DNA of 58,168 nt from Ferroacidibacillus organovorans (GCF_001642725.1 NZ_LSUQ01000012.1:1-58168); one strand, 5' to 3'; counted from the first letter of the stretch, positions 25,845-34,843 are shown. The notes: generated by a model from the sequence alone, not told the origin. Numbers and translations: made by a program.

Positions 25845-26281
25845 GGTGTTTGACCGTTTACCTGAGTCTCGCCGTGAAGATCTGACAGATCGCGCAGCAC
25901 TCCTGCGAGTACGCCGTTGACAAAGCGCGCAGAACGCTCCGTGCCGTAGGTCTTAGACAATTCAACAGCCTCGTTCATCGCGACAGCAGGTGGGATATCT
26001 TGTCCATAGAGCAATTCAAACGCACCGATGCGAAGAATGTTGCGATCAACGCCGGGCATCCGATCCACGTCCCAATCCTGACTATAGCGATCGAGAATTT
26101 TATCAATCATTTCTTGATGATCTGTAATGCCGTTCATCAACTGCGCCAGATACGTTTCATCGTAATCAATGCTCTCAATCATTGCGCGTGTCATTGCGAC
26201 AGCTTGCTCCCACTCGACACGGTTCAAATCTAAATGATAGAGCGCTTGCAACGCCAATTCCCTCGAGCCGTGACGACTCAT
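25841..26281 (-). CDS. nusB: Transcription antitermination factor NusB
   Basis: 146 residues. The all-helical NusB fold is recognised from SRHGSRELALQALYHLDL at the start, DWDVDRMPGVDRNILRIGAFELLY, and PPAVAMNEAVELSKTYGTERSARFVNGVLAGV. It binds boxA RNA with S10 (NusE) to prevent early termination in rRNA operons. It lies in the conserved accBC - Asp23 - nusB order, with two envelope-stress genes inserted. Overlaps the next gene by four bases. Confidence 0.97.
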   Translation of the reverse strand: MSRHGSRELALQALYHLDLNRVEWEQAVAMTRAMIESIDYDETYLAQLMNGITDHQEMIDKILDRYSQDWDVDRMPGVDRNILRIGAFELLYGQDIPPAVAMNEAVELSKTYGTERSARFVNGVLAGVLRDLSDLHGETQVNGQTP

Positions 26282-26318
26282 CTTCCTACCTCCACTTCAC
26301 CTGCAAAACCACAGCAAA

Positions 26319-26549
26319 TTATTCATACGGATCAGATTGAAGCAATCGCTTCACCCATTCTTCCCATTCGTGCGGCCGATCAAAGATGCGTCCAACAGCA
26401 AATCCTATGACCATCAGCGCAGCCAATAAAAGGGTTGAAAAAAAACCGAAGAATTCAATAAAAACCCACACCAAAACGCCAAGCGCCATACCCTTGTAGC
26501 GACCGGGCAGAACGCGCAGCCGTTTGATCCGTTCCCACAAACGCTCCAC
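26319..26549 (-). CDS. DUF2273-type small membrane protein
   Basis: 76 residues with two hydrophobic stretches (KGMALGVLVWVFIEFFGFFSTLLLAALMVIGFAVG) and an end rich in charged residues (IFDRPHEWEEWVKRLLQS). It matches the DUF2273 pattern, small proteins found beside AmaP and Asp23 in Gram-positives. It follows the AmaP gene after 17 bases. The likely role is part of the membrane-anchored Asp23 complex; function is unproven. Confidence 0.82.
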   Translation of the reverse strand: MERLWERIKRLRVLPGRYKGMALGVLVWVFIEFFGFFSTLLLAALMVIGFAVGRIFDRPHEWEEWVKRLLQSDPYE

Positions 26550-26566
26550 GGCATTGCACCTCCATT

Positions 26567-27109
26567 TTAAGCCTTAGTGGGCTCTGGAGAGAGTTCTGAC
26601 ACTTGTACGTGAACGGCGTAGACCGAAAGCGAAGTCGCATTCTTAACCGCATCCATCACGCGCGCCTGAATCGTTTCCGACATATCTGTGAGATTGACAC
26701 CCGCCGTTGCTCGAATACGCATCGAGATGACGAGTCCGCCTTCCGTGTCGGAGATCGTCGTCTTCAATCGATCAACCCCGGAGATTTGCCGCGCGGTGCG
26801 GCTTGCCACATCACGCACCGCGGCAAAGCCAATGCGCACTTCACCCGTCGGTGTCGCCTTGACAAAACTGTGAACCTTCGTCGAACGCGCCGGTGCAAAA
26901 AAGAGCAAAATCGTCATAATAAGCAAGACACCAAGCACAATCCACATGGGTCCCACCGCGACGAGCATATCGTGCGTTAAGCCAACTACCAAGGGGACCT
27001 TTACCAGTTCAAGCACATACCAGGCTAGGATCAGCAAAATGCATATGCCGTAGAGTCTCGTATACCACGCACCCAAATCTGCATCCCTCTTCTCGCGTTC
27101 ACGTCTCAT
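26567..27109 (-). CDS. amaP: Alkaline shock response membrane anchor protein AmaP
   Basis: 180 residues. Two helices at the N-terminus (YGICILLILAWYVLEL; MWIVLGVLLIMTILLFF) are followed by a cytoplasmic Asp23-like domain (about 80-180) with VRIGFAAVRDVASRTARQISGVDRLKTTI and a C-terminal repeat of beta strands. AmaP anchors Asp23 to the membrane. It lies 40 bases after the Asp23 gene and before the DUF2273 gene. Confidence 0.85.
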   Translation of the reverse strand: MRREREKRDADLGAWYTRLYGICILLILAWYVLELVKVPLVVGLTHDMLVAVGPMWIVLGVLLIMTILLFFAPARSTKVHSFVKATPTGEVRIGFAAVRDVASRTARQISGVDRLKTTISDTEGGLVISMRIRATAGVNLTDMSETIQARVMDAVKNATSLSVYAVHVQVSELSPEPTKA

Positions 27110-27149
27110 TTCGTATGAATGAGTTTTTTAAGCGCATTCCCCCACCGCG

Positions 27150-27569
27150 CTAGACGCGAACCTTCTCTTCATCTGTTCGTTCCTCGACACGAAAAGAAAT
27201 GCCGAGTACACTCACATTGACCCCCAATACCTCAAGCCCTGTCATTGATTCGATCGCGCGCTTTACACCTTCTTGAATCTCACGGGCGACATCCGGGATG
27301 CGATATCCATACTCCGCAATGATCGCAAGGTCAATCGTGCACTGTTGTTCGTCAGGAGTGACGTCAACTCGCACACCTTTGCTGAGATTTTTGCGTCCGA
27401 GACGCTCTGCGATACCACCGACAATGCCGCCGCTCATGTCGGATACGCCGCGCACTTCTGTCGCCGCGAGTCCCGCAATGACGGCGATCACCTCATTCGC
27501 GATCTGCGTCGTCCCCGTTCCTTGCAACCCTGTATCTTCCGCATGCACAATACCCGATTCAATCGCCAT
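27150..27569 (-). CDS. Asp23/Gls24 family envelope stress response protein
   Basis: 139 residues from ATG at 27569 with GGAGGGG upstream; the frame runs back into accC without a site. The Asp23 fold is seen in IANEVIAVIAGLAATEVRGVSDMSGG, the glycine-rich turn, VDVTPDEQQCTIDLAIIAEYGYRIPDVAREIQEGVKRAIE, and GLEVLGVNVSVLGISF. In Staphylococcus Asp23 forms fibres under the membrane and senses cell wall stress; the Bacillus counterpart after accC is YqhY. Here it heads a trio with AmaP and the DUF2273 protein, and sits 16 bases after accC. Confidence 0.92.
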   Translation of the reverse strand: MAIESGIVHAEDTGLQGTGTTQIANEVIAVIAGLAATEVRGVSDMSGGIVGGIAERLGRKNLSKGVRVDVTPDEQQCTIDLAIIAEYGYRIPDVAREIQEGVKRAIESMTGLEVLGVNVSVLGISFRVEERTDEEKVRV

Positions 27570-27585
27570 TTTTGTATCCCCTCCG

Positions 27586-28926
27586 TCACACCGTGTGGTT
27601 TTCCAAAAAGCGCGTGTTGACATCTCCTGCAACAAATGCGGGATGTTCGAGTAGACGCAGATGAAAGCCAATCGTCGTGCGCACGCCTTCAATTTGAAAC
27701 TCTTGCAAAGCGCGTTTCATTCGATCGAGCGCCTCCTGTCTCGTTGGAGCCCATACGATCAGCTTTGCAATCATCGAGTCGTAAAATGGCGTCACGGTAT
27801 ACCCGGTATACGCCGCACTATCCACCCGAACACCAAAGCCGCCTGGAGGAACATAGCCTATAATTTTCCCCGGAGAAGGCATGAAATTTTTATCAGGGTC
27901 TTCTGCGTTTATGCGACATTCCACCGCGTGCCCGCGCTGTACTACATCTTCTTGACGATAGCGCAGTGGGTGGCCATAGGCAATTCGAATCTGTTCCTGA
28001 ACGAGATCGATGCCTGTCACCCACTCTGTCACAGGGTGTTCAACCTGTATCCGCGTGTTCATTTCCATAAAATAAAACGATCCGTCTTCATCAAGCAAAA
28101 ACTCGATCGTTCCTGCACCTTCATACTGTACCGCCTTTGCGGCAGCGACCGCCGCCGCCCCCATTCGCTCGCGAATCTCTTGCGTAAGCGCAGGGGAAGG
28201 TGACTCCTCCACCAATTTTTGCAGCCTGCGTTGAACAGAGCAGTCCCGTTCACCCAGGTGTATCGCGTGCCCGTGTTGATCGCCGAGCACCTGAATCTCT
28301 ACGTGGCGCGGACGAACGAGGAACTTCTCGAGATAGACGCCAGCGTTTCCAAACGCCGATCCAGCCTCGGACTGGGCAAGCGACAAGGCAGAGCGCAACT
28401 CATCTCGCGAGTGTACCACGCGAATCCCTTTTCCGCCACCGCCTGCCGTCGCTTTGATGATCACCGGATACCCAATCTCATCGGCGACCGCCAAGGCATC
28501 TTCCACACTCTCGACGAGTCCTTCCGTTCCAGGAACGGTGGGCACGTTTGCGCGTTTCATCGTGGCTTTCGCAGTCGCTTTATCGCCCATCTGCTCAATG
28601 GCCTGTGGACTCGGTCCAATAAATTTAACCCCCACCGCGGCACACACTTCTGCAAAATCACTGTTCTCAGATAAAAATCCGTACCCGGGGTGAATCGCGT
28701 CCGCGCCGACGGACGTCGCAACGGCCATGATGTTCGCGATATTCAAGTAACTCTGTCGGCTCGAAGTTGGCCCTACACAATAGGCTTCATCCGCCATCGC
28801 CACATGCAACGCATCGCGATCCGCTTCTGAATAAATTGCAACAGTTGCAATGCCAAGTTCACGGCACGCGCGAAGAATGCGCACCGCGATCTCGCCGCGA
28901 TTTGCGATCAACACTTTTTTAAACAT
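27586..28926 (-). CDS. accC: Acetyl-CoA carboxylase, biotin carboxylase subunit
   Basis: 446 residues from ATG at 28926 ([18 protein letters not shown]) with GGGAGG upstream; the longer frame to 28962 overlaps the end of accB. ATP-grasp enzyme carboxylating biotin on AccB with bicarbonate. Seen: the glycine-rich ATP loop [32 protein letters not shown], the [13 protein letters not shown] segment and [16 protein letters not shown] with the metal and catalytic residues. It follows accB by 38 bases. Confidence 0.97.
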   Translation of the reverse strand: MFKKVLIANRGEIAVRILRACRELGIATVAIYSEADRDALHVAMADEAYCVGPTSSRQSYLNIANIMAVATSVGADAIHPGYGFLSENSDFAEVCAAVGVKFIGPSPQAIEQMGDKATAKATMKRANVPTVPGTEGLVESVEDALAVADEIGYPVIIKATAGGGGKGIRVVHSRDELRSALSLAQSEAGSAFGNAGVYLEKFLVRPRHVEIQVLGDQHGHAIHLGERDCSVQRRLQKLVEESPSPALTQEIRERMGAAAVAAAKAVQYEGAGTIEFLLDEDGSFYFMEMNTRIQVEHPVTEWVTGIDLVQEQIRIAYGHPLRYRQEDVVQRGHAVECRINAEDPDKNFMPSPGKIIGYVPPGGFGVRVDSAAYTGYTVTPFYDSMIAKLIVWAPTRQEALDRMKRALQEFQIEGVRTTIGFHLRLLEHPAFVAGDVNTRFLENHTV

Positions 28927-28964
28927 GGGAACCTCCCGTTCAAAGATAAGAAGCTTCGCCAAGT

Positions 28965-29462
28965 CTACGCGAGTTTAACGCGAAAAAGCGGCTGGCCAAA
29001 TTCGACAAGTTGTCCATTCTCGGCGAGTACTTCTACAATTTCACCGCGCACATCAGCCTCAATTTCATTCATCAACTTCATCGCTTCAACAATACACACC
29101 ACCGACTTTTCCGTGACCTTGCTCCCCTGATCAACATAGGGAGCGGTACTTGGCGAAGACGAGCGGTAGAAGGTGCCAACCATCGGCGATTTGACCAAAA
29201 CTGTCCCGATTTCCGGATCAACCGCCGCAGGCTCACGCTCTTTCGGCACTTCAAGCACAGGCTGTGGCGAAGCGGCTGGAAGCGAAACTTCTTGGATCGG
29301 CTGGGCAGCGTGCGTAACGTGAGACGTCGAAAGCACTACGGGTGCCGCCATGTCTGCCTTTTTGAGGATTAACTTCACTTCGCCTGCTTCAAGTTGCAAT
29401 TCATGCAAGCTCGTCTCATCGAGCAGTCGAATCAATTCACGAATATCGCCGACCTTAATCAA
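28965..29462 (-). CDS. accB: Acetyl-CoA carboxylase, biotin carboxyl carrier protein
   Basis: 165 residues from a TTG at 29462 with GGAGTG five bases upstream (reading [18 protein letters not shown]); a GTG at 29489 in frame gives nine more residues but has no good site. The C-terminal biotinyl domain has the biotin-lysine motif [12 protein letters not shown], and the central region is the usual proline/alanine linker. It carries biotin between AccC and the carboxyltransferase AccDA. A promoter with extended -10 lies upstream. Confidence 0.95.
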   Translation of the reverse strand: MIKVGDIRELIRLLDETSLHELQLEAGEVKLILKKADMAAPVVLSTSHVTHAAQPIQEVSLPAASPQPVLEVPKEREPAAVDPEIGTVLVKSPMVGTFYRSSSPSTAPYVDQGSKVTEKSVVCIVEAMKLMNEIEADVRGEIVEVLAENGQLVEFGQPLFRVKLA

Positions 29463-29539
29463 ACGGTTCACTCCAAATCGAATATGCACGAGATGTCGAC
29501 CATCACCACCAAATCCTGGTGACTGGTCCAGTTGATTTC

Positions 29540-29545
29540 AGTATA
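29540..29545 (-). promoter_or_regulatory. Extended -10 promoter element for accBC
   Basis: Minus-strand TGGTATACT gives an extended -10 with TATACT at 29545-29540, about 78 bases before the accB start. The -35 region is weak (TTGCCA lies at a 20-base spacing). An imperfect inverted repeat of CACCA and TGGTG follows in the leader, and could be a regulator site. Confidence 0.35.
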
Positions 29546-29570
29546 CCATATTTACGCATTTTCGGTGGCA

Positions 29571-29603
29571 AGAAAAGAGGACGCCCATGTGACGTCCTCT
29601 TCT
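29571..29603 (-). terminator. Terminator at the end of the spoIIIA operon
   Basis: Perfect nine-base stem AAGAGGACG / CGTCCTCTT around a nine-base loop, followed on the minus strand by TTTCTTG. It starts 12 bases after the spoIIIAH stop and insulates accBC. Confidence 0.75.
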
Positions 29604-29614
29604 CTGCGCACTTC

Positions 29615-30211
29615 TCACGCGTGCGCAGAAACGGTAATCAAGTTCGACTGAACACCGGTCGTTTGGGAAACGGTGTTGATGATCGACACCGCCTGCAGCG
29701 CGGTCAGTTTAGACGCCTGCACATAGACATGGATGCGGCCGTGCGGGTTATAGATCACAACGGAATCCGGATACCCGGCACCAACGAGTTGCTCATGTAC
29801 CTTCCCTTCAGCCGCTTGCTGCGACTGAAGCGCGTTTAGTTCACTGTACGCCTGCGATACGACCGTGTTGCTGGCGCGCGGATCGCCAATGGTCGATTGC
29901 AGTGTCTGAATCAGTTTGGACTGTGAGTTCTCAAGGTTCATCTGCATCGAGACGAACCAGTCAGACGCGCTGTTCGACGAAACAGGAACCGTTTGCGATT
30001 TTACAGGTGTCGATGCCGCAGGCGACGTCGTCACTTTTGTTCCACTCGAACCTGCACTGACGGACGTTTGCGGCGTGCCACTGCTGCCGCCGTTTATCGA
30101 AACTGAATTTCCACCAGGCGTCGCAGGCGCCGTGCCAAGCGTATAATACCCGATGAGCATCAGTGAAAAAACCATCATTGCAGACAGCCATACCGTTTGA
30201 CGTTTAACCAA
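29615..30211 (-). CDS. spoIIIAH: Stage III sporulation protein AH
   Basis: 198 residues from a TTG at 30211 with GGAGA at eight bases; the start MVKRQTVWLSAMMVFSLMLIGYY matches the family N-terminus. One membrane helix anchors it in the mother-cell membrane; a serine/threonine/glycine-rich linker (35-85) leads to the ring-forming EscJ/PrgK-like domain (about 95-198). It binds SpoIIQ from the forespore side to make the feeding-tube channel. Last gene of the operon, 34 bases after spoIIIAG. Confidence 0.95.
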   Translation of the reverse strand: MVKRQTVWLSAMMVFSLMLIGYYTLGTAPATPGGNSVSINGGSSGTPQTSVSAGSSGTKVTTSPAASTPVKSQTVPVSSNSASDWFVSMQMNLENSQSKLIQTLQSTIGDPRASNTVVSQAYSELNALQSQQAAEGKVHEQLVGAGYPDSVVIYNPHGRIHVYVQASKLTALQAVSIINTVSQTTGVQSNLITVSAHA

Positions 30212-30245
30212 TGTAGATCTCTCCTTTAGTGTCATGGATTCGCGC

Positions 30246-30854
30246 CTAGCGGCGCGGCAATACGGTAATCTCGTAACTCGGAATGCCAAGCGCGTCCTGC
30301 ACCGCATTCGTGATTTCTGCTTGCATTTGAATCGTATCTGCCGCTTTTGCGATCACAAACACACCTGAAATGTGCGGCATCTGTTCATCAATGATCACTG
30401 GCGTATTTCCGCCCGACGCGGTGGATGACATGACCAGTTGATTGGAATTTGTGATCGTGGTCGTCGAAGTCTGCGCGCCTGTTCCCTGCTGGGACGAGGT
30501 TTGCCGGCTTGTCGTGCTGTTCTGCCCATACTGCGCAATTGGCGTAGAGTCAACGGTCACCATCACAAGCGCGTTACTGATCCCTGAAATCTGGTCAATC
30601 ATGTGTGTGAGCTTCCCGTTTAAATAATTCTCGTACGAAACGATCGACCGCATGCCCGCATTGCCACCAAATGAGGTTCCGCTTGTCGCCGTCGTTTGCC
30701 CCACTGTCACCGCAGACACAGGTGTTGCACCGTTTCCCGGCGAGCCCCCGCTGCCTGTACCACCCGACGCGCCGAACGCCAGAAGGAGGAGTCCGATGGC
30801 CAAAAGTGCAACAAGCCATTTGTTGGCGAGCACGCGTCGCACGAGATCCTGCAC
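30246..30854 (-). CDS. spoIIIAG: Stage III sporulation protein AG
   Basis: 202 residues, GTG start. A single membrane helix (WLVALLAIGLLLLAFGASG, about 13-31), a glycine-rich linker, then the SpoIIIAG domain with SYENYLNGKLTHMIDQISGISNALVMVTVDST and the closing AVQDALGIPSYEITVLPR. In Bacillus this domain forms a 30-subunit ring in the channel. It lies between spoIIIAF and spoIIIAH. Confidence 0.95.
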   Translation of the reverse strand: MQDLVRRVLANKWLVALLAIGLLLLAFGASGGTGSGGSPGNGATPVSAVTVGQTTATSGTSFGGNAGMRSIVSYENYLNGKLTHMIDQISGISNALVMVTVDSTPIAQYGQNSTTSRQTSSQQGTGAQTSTTTITNSNQLVMSSTASGGNTPVIIDEQMPHISGVFVIAKAADTIQMQAEITNAVQDALGIPSYEITVLPRR

Positions 30855-30874
30855 AACCTCACCCCCACCTATCG

Positions 30875-31366
30875 TTATCCCTGAATGACTTGAACCGCGC
30901 TCGGGTTCAACCCTAATTGTGTTGCGATCTGTTGCGTCACCATGGCAGCCGTCTGTTTAGGCGAGGAGGATGGCCCCAAAAGTACGCGCACGCCTGTGAT
31001 TTGTGACGAATTGTCAACCTGATTGCCCGTCACCACGACGACGTCCTGTACATTCACAGAAAGACCAAGGGACAAGTCTTCTTTCAGCGTATGCGCGAGT
31101 TCGTTTGCGTAGGACGACGAAGTGGAATTTCCCATGGCCTGTGCGGTGAGTGTCGGACCAAACCACGTCGCGAGAAATTGGTTGTAGTTGCCGTGCGCGA
31201 GCATAAACGCGCGCAGTGGACTGAGAAGCATCAACGTGACGACGAGACCGAGCACCATTCTGGTAACGCGTTGCATCGCCCCGCTTGGGAGTACCCACTC
31301 AAGCACCGTGGCTAAAAGAATGGTCACAATCAGGTGCCTTATCCAATCAGATGCGGCAGGTAGCAT
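30875..31366 (-). CDS. spoIIIAF: Stage III sporulation protein AF
   Basis: 163 residues, ATG behind TGAGGTGAT. Two N-terminal hydrophobic helices (HLIVTILLATVLEWVLPSG; MVLGLVVTLMLLSPLRAFM) followed by an extracytoplasmic domain with VQDVVVVTGNQVD. The NPSAVQVIQG end is typical of the family. It is an EscJ-like ring component of the mother-cell channel. Confidence 0.93.
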   Translation of the reverse strand: MLPAASDWIRHLIVTILLATVLEWVLPSGAMQRVTRMVLGLVVTLMLLSPLRAFMLAHGNYNQFLATWFGPTLTAQAMGNSTSSSYANELAHTLKEDLSLGLSVNVQDVVVVTGNQVDNSSQITGVRVLLGPSSSPKQTAAMVTQQIATQLGLNPSAVQVIQG

Positions 31367-31372
31367 GCGCCA

Positions 31373-32635
31373 TCACCTCACAAACGCAGCGGTGTTCGTC
31401 GTCGAGATTGCGATGACAAGTGAGAAGAAAAACATCAGGCCAACGGCTGCCAACGCTGCGAATACGAGGGTCAAGCTTTTCCCCATTGTCGAGAGCAGCG
31501 AGATGATCGGCGTGTCGCCAAGCGGCTGCAAAAGGGCCGCAGACACGTTGTAAACGACCGATAACGCAAGAATCTTTAGGGCTGGAAACGCGCAAATGAG
31601 AAGCAGTACAACAGCACTTGCAATGCCCGTAGCATTCTTGACGAGGATGGACGCACCGGCAATCGATTCGCTCGCGTCAGAGAGCGCCTTCCCGACGATC
31701 GGGATCAGATTGCTCGCGACATACTTTGCGCCGCGCAGCGAAATGCCATCGGCGACGCCTGCCAGTTGTCCCTGTACAGCCATAATGCCAAGAAATGCGC
31801 TGAGCCCCACACCAAGGATGGTGAGTGCGGTCGTCCGCAAAAAGCCGGCGAGTTCGGACACCCTGTATTGCTTTGACAAGACACTGATGATCGAGAGCAC
31901 CGTCGTGAACAAAATGAGCGGCATCACAAGGTGTTGAACGATGACACTCATCGTATTGACAATGAAGAGGATGAGCGGATGAAACGCGGCGGCCGATGTG
32001 AGTCCTCCCGATGCCACGATCAGCGAAAGGAGGACGGGGAGAGACCCGTACATCACTGATGTCATCGTTCCAATCGCCTGATTGGCGTCAGCGGTCGCGA
32101 TGTGAAACGAAGAGAGCGCGATCACAAAGAGCACGAGATAAACTGCGTAAAATGCGATTTTGCTCACCGATTCATTCGCGAATGCAGACTGCATCGTCTC
32201 AAGGATCGTTGCGAGAACTGTCAATATGACGATCGAGCCGATCAGGCGTGCATCCGAGAATAGCGCGTTAAAAAAGTAACGAAAGAGCCCTTGAAGCTGG
32301 CTGATCACTGGAAAGGATGTCGATCCGGGTGAAAACGATGAGACCAACTGTCCCTGTGAAATGCCTGGAATATACCCGTTGTAATCGACGCCAAGCTTAT
32401 TCCACGCGGACGTGAGCGCAGTGGTCTGCGTATTTGTCTCAAGCAGCTTCGCGTCAAGACTTGCAGATGGAATCGCCTGTGAGGATGAACTCACAAGCGC
32501 GGCGGGCGGCGGCGGACCGGAGACGCCATACGCCTGCCCTGCCGCGTGCGCTGGCAATGCGACAAGAAACCAGCCGAAAAAAATGACGGTCAACAAACTC
32601 CTGACAACCATACGCCGCAAGCGTTTGGCTCTCAT
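31373..32635 (-). CDS. spoIIIAE: Stage III sporulation protein AE
   Basis: 420 residues with a signal-like N-terminus (VRSLLTVIFFGWFLVALPAHAAG) and about seven to eight membrane helices from residue 120 on. The region FFNALFSDARLIGSIVILTVLATILETMQSAF is characteristic. It is a multispanning channel component of the SpoIIIA complex. The start has AAGGAGG upstream. Confidence 0.95.
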   Translation of the reverse strand: MRAKRLRRMVVRSLLTVIFFGWFLVALPAHAAGQAYGVSGPPPPAALVSSSSQAIPSASLDAKLLETNTQTTALTSAWNKLGVDYNGYIPGISQGQLVSSFSPGSTSFPVISQLQGLFRYFFNALFSDARLIGSIVILTVLATILETMQSAFANESVSKIAFYAVYLVLFVIALSSFHIATADANQAIGTMTSVMYGSLPVLLSLIVASGGLTSAAAFHPLILFIVNTMSVIVQHLVMPLILFTTVLSIISVLSKQYRVSELAGFLRTTALTILGVGLSAFLGIMAVQGQLAGVADGISLRGAKYVASNLIPIVGKALSDASESIAGASILVKNATGIASAVVLLLICAFPALKILALSVVYNVSAALLQPLGDTPIISLLSTMGKSLTLVFAALAAVGLMFFFSLVIAISTTNTAAFVR

Positions 32636-32677
32636 CGCTTCACCTCCTTGCGTGGCGTATTGATTTCCATCTGACCA

Positions 32678-33064
32678 TTACGGCAACAAATGGGTGACAG
32701 CGTCGATCACAGCGTTCACAATCGGAAGCGCCAGCAGGATGATCAACAGCTTTCCAACCAGTTCAACCTTTGACGCGATGCTGCCGACGCCCGCGTCACG
32801 TGCGATCTGCGCGCCAAACTCGACAACATAGGCGATGCCGATGATCTTTAAAACTGTCGAAAAAAATACGAGATTGACATTGGCGCTTGCGGCTAATTTC
32901 TCAAGCGGTGCAAGTACACCCGTCACCTGGTGAAGCGCCACAATGAAAAGCAAAACGGCGATCACAAGTGACAAGAGGAAGGCGACCTGCGGCGCGATTT
33001 CTCGCAACACCATGATGAGAAACGCACCCACTACGGCGAAGAGAACAATAGGTAAAATGGTCAT
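32678..33064 (-). CDS. spoIIIAD: Stage III sporulation protein AD
   Basis: 128 residues with four hydrophobic segments (LPIVLFAVVGAFLIMVL, AFLLSLVIAVLLFIVAL and later stretches) and the conserved YVVEFGAQIARDAG motif of the SpoIIIAC/AD family. It is a membrane component of the channel. It sits six bases after spoIIIAC. Confidence 0.95.
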   Translation of the reverse strand: MTILPIVLFAVVGAFLIMVLREIAPQVAFLLSLVIAVLLFIVALHQVTGVLAPLEKLAASANVNLVFFSTVLKIIGIAYVVEFGAQIARDAGVGSIASKVELVGKLLIILLALPIVNAVIDAVTHLLP

Positions 33065-33070
33065 CGCAAC

Positions 33071-33274
33071 TTATTGGGTAAAAAACACAGCGCGAATTTG
33101 TGAGAACAGCGAGCTGATATGTGTAACGACGACGGCTGTCACAAGAAGGAGCGATGTGATGGTGACCATCGTCGCAATCTCATCACGCCCGGACTGTTTG
33201 AGGAGCGTTCCAAGAATCGCCGCTGCGATCCCGATGACCGCGATCTGAAACAGCAATTGTAGATCAAGACCCAT
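33071..33274 (-). CDS. spoIIIAC: Stage III sporulation protein AC
   Basis: 67 residues from ATG at 33274 with AAGGAGG upstream; the extra eight codons of the longer frame lack a site. Two membrane helices and the conserved segment GTLLKQSGRDEIATMVTI. Small component of the SpoIIIA complex, same fold as SpoIIIAD. Confidence 0.95.
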   Translation of the reverse strand: MGLDLQLLFQIAVIGIAAAILGTLLKQSGRDEIATMVTITSLLLVTAVVVTHISSLFSQIRAVFFTQ

Positions 33275-33303
33275 GTGTGTGGTCCTCCTTATGTGCAAAA
33301 CGC

Positions 33304-33834
33304 TCAGATCAGCAAGATGACCACGACGACGCCCGCCAAAATACCGAGTGTTCGATAGACGCGCGCAAACCGATCGCGCACCGCAAGTGCTTCCCGCTCA
33401 CGCGCCTCAAGCATGGCGATCGAAGCCTGTAAAGATGCCACTTGGTCACTCGCACCAGTCGCGCCCAGTGACTGCGCGAGATCGAGGATCACCTGCGCAT
33501 CTTCCATTTCCATAGAACACGCGTGGCGATGCTTGTGAACTGCGGCGACCAGACTATCGACAGCCGTGCTCCCTGGCTTTGTGAGCGTTTCGGCCGCATC
33601 CTGAAACAGTTGCCCGACAGGTGTGCCGCGCGCAGCCGTTGCCGCCCGTGTGAGTGCGTCGCGAAGTGGAGCGCGCCGAAACCCGATCTCTGTTTGGAGT
33701 ACGCGCAAACTTGAGCAAAGCCTGCGCAGATTGGTAGGACGATCGCGGATGCGATTGGCGAGCGCCTGTCCGATCAGGGTTGTCGCAGCAAGTACTGCTG
33801 CGCTTCCCACCCACTGCTCGATGGAGATGCCCAT
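33304..33834 (-). CDS. spoIIIAB: Stage III sporulation protein AB
   Basis: 176 residues. N-terminal helix (WVGSAAVLAATTLIGQALA), the family motif RPTNLRRLCSSLRVLQTEIGF, a central helical bundle and a C-terminal hydrophobic end (LGILAGVVVVILLI). It resembles type II secretion GspF-like platform proteins. Its first 61 bases overlap the end of spoIIIAA in another frame; GAGGTG precedes the start. Confidence 0.95.
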   Translation of the reverse strand: MGISIEQWVGSAAVLAATTLIGQALANRIRDRPTNLRRLCSSLRVLQTEIGFRRAPLRDALTRAATAARGTPVGQLFQDAAETLTKPGSTAVDSLVAAVHKHRHACSMEMEDAQVILDLAQSLGATGASDQVASLQASIAMLEAREREALAVRDRFARVYRTLGILAGVVVVILLI

Positions 33835-34781
33835 CCTGTCACCTCGCGAAGGGTTTCATCATAGACGTTTTGTATCGCAAATTCGCTGCCCGATCTACCG
33901 ATCAAGATGAATCGTTCCACGGCGCCAGACGCCCTCAGATCCGCGAGCAGATGGCGGATGCGCACGTCTGCTAGTGATCCTCCGTGAATCGAGCCGATAA
34001 ACGACACGCCTGCGCGCGTTACGTCGGCAACCGCTCCCGCGTCACCCGCATCGCCAATCTCATCCGTGATGATCACATCAGGTGACATCGCGCGCAGCAT
34101 CATCGACATGCCAGCGATCTTTGGAGCGGCGTCAAGCACATCTGTGGATATCCCCACATCAAACTGTGGTACGCCCTCGTGACACGCGGCGATTTCAGAC
34201 CGTTCATCAACGATTGCCACGCGTAAGCGCGGTAGTCGGCGGTCAAACGAACCGCTGCCAATCGTTCTTGCCAAATCCCGCAAAAGCGTTGTCTTACCAG
34301 TGCGTGGAGGTCCCACAATCAGCGCTGAGCGAATTCCACTGCCTTGTGGTTTTACAAGAATAGGCGCGAGTCGGCGCGAAAAATTCAGCACAGCGCGCGC
34401 AAGGCGGATGTTGCACGATCCGATTTGTGTCATCGTTTCAATTTGCGCCTGTGCACTCTGAGAGACGTGTCCCGCGAGTCCTACGCGGTGCCCCCCCGGA
34501 AGGGTGATATACCCTCGTCGCAACTCCGCCTCAACGGCATAGAGTGAAGAACCTGTGATCGCCTGAACCACATGTGAAATCTGTGCGCGTGTCACCTTTT
34601 TGAGAAGCATTTGCTCGATGCCACTCACTTCAAGGGGGCGTTCCGCGCGCAGGCGAATCTCTTCCATTCCTTCACGAATCGCCGATGGAAGGCGCATAAG
34701 TTCGTCAGCAATGTCCTGCGGAAGCCACGGTAAGACGCTGCGCAGCGCGTGATCACGGCATTCTATCGATGGGTGAGGCAA
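33774..34781 (-). CDS. spoIIIAA: Stage III sporulation protein AA (ATPase)
   Basis: 335 residues from a TTG at 34781 with GGGGGG seven bases upstream. The frame can be read back to 34874, but that would start inside the sigma-E promoter. VirB11/PilT-like ATPase with Walker A GPPRTGKTTLL, VAIVDERSEIA (Walker B), and SPDVIITDEIGDAGD with the acidic box. It energises the SpoIIIA channel and is required for late forespore gene expression. First gene of the eight-gene operon. Confidence 0.96.
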   Translation of the reverse strand: MPHPSIECRDHALRSVLPWLPQDIADELMRLPSAIREGMEEIRLRAERPLEVSGIEQMLLKKVTRAQISHVVQAITGSSLYAVEAELRRGYITLPGGHRVGLAGHVSQSAQAQIETMTQIGSCNIRLARAVLNFSRRLAPILVKPQGSGIRSALIVGPPRTGKTTLLRDLARTIGSGSFDRRLPRLRVAIVDERSEIAACHEGVPQFDVGISTDVLDAAPKIAGMSMMLRAMSPDVIITDEIGDAGDAGAVADVTRAGVSFIGSIHGGSLADVRIRHLLADLRASGAVERFILIGRSGSEFAIQNVYDETLREVTGWASPSSSGWEAQQYLLRQP

Positions 34782-34813
34782 GGTTTTTCCCCCCATCTCT
34801 CGAAGGTTAGTCC

Positions 34814-34843
34814 ATGTATATGGGACAGGTTGAAGGTTTATAC
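34814..34843 (-). promoter_or_regulatory. Sigma-E-like promoter of the spoIIIA operon
   Basis: On the minus strand GTATAAA (34843-34837) and CATATACAT (34822-34814) are spaced by 14 bases, matching the sigma-E pattern (KHATAWW and CATAcAnT). The predicted transcript starts near 34805, just before the spoIIIAA TTG. Confidence 0.5.
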
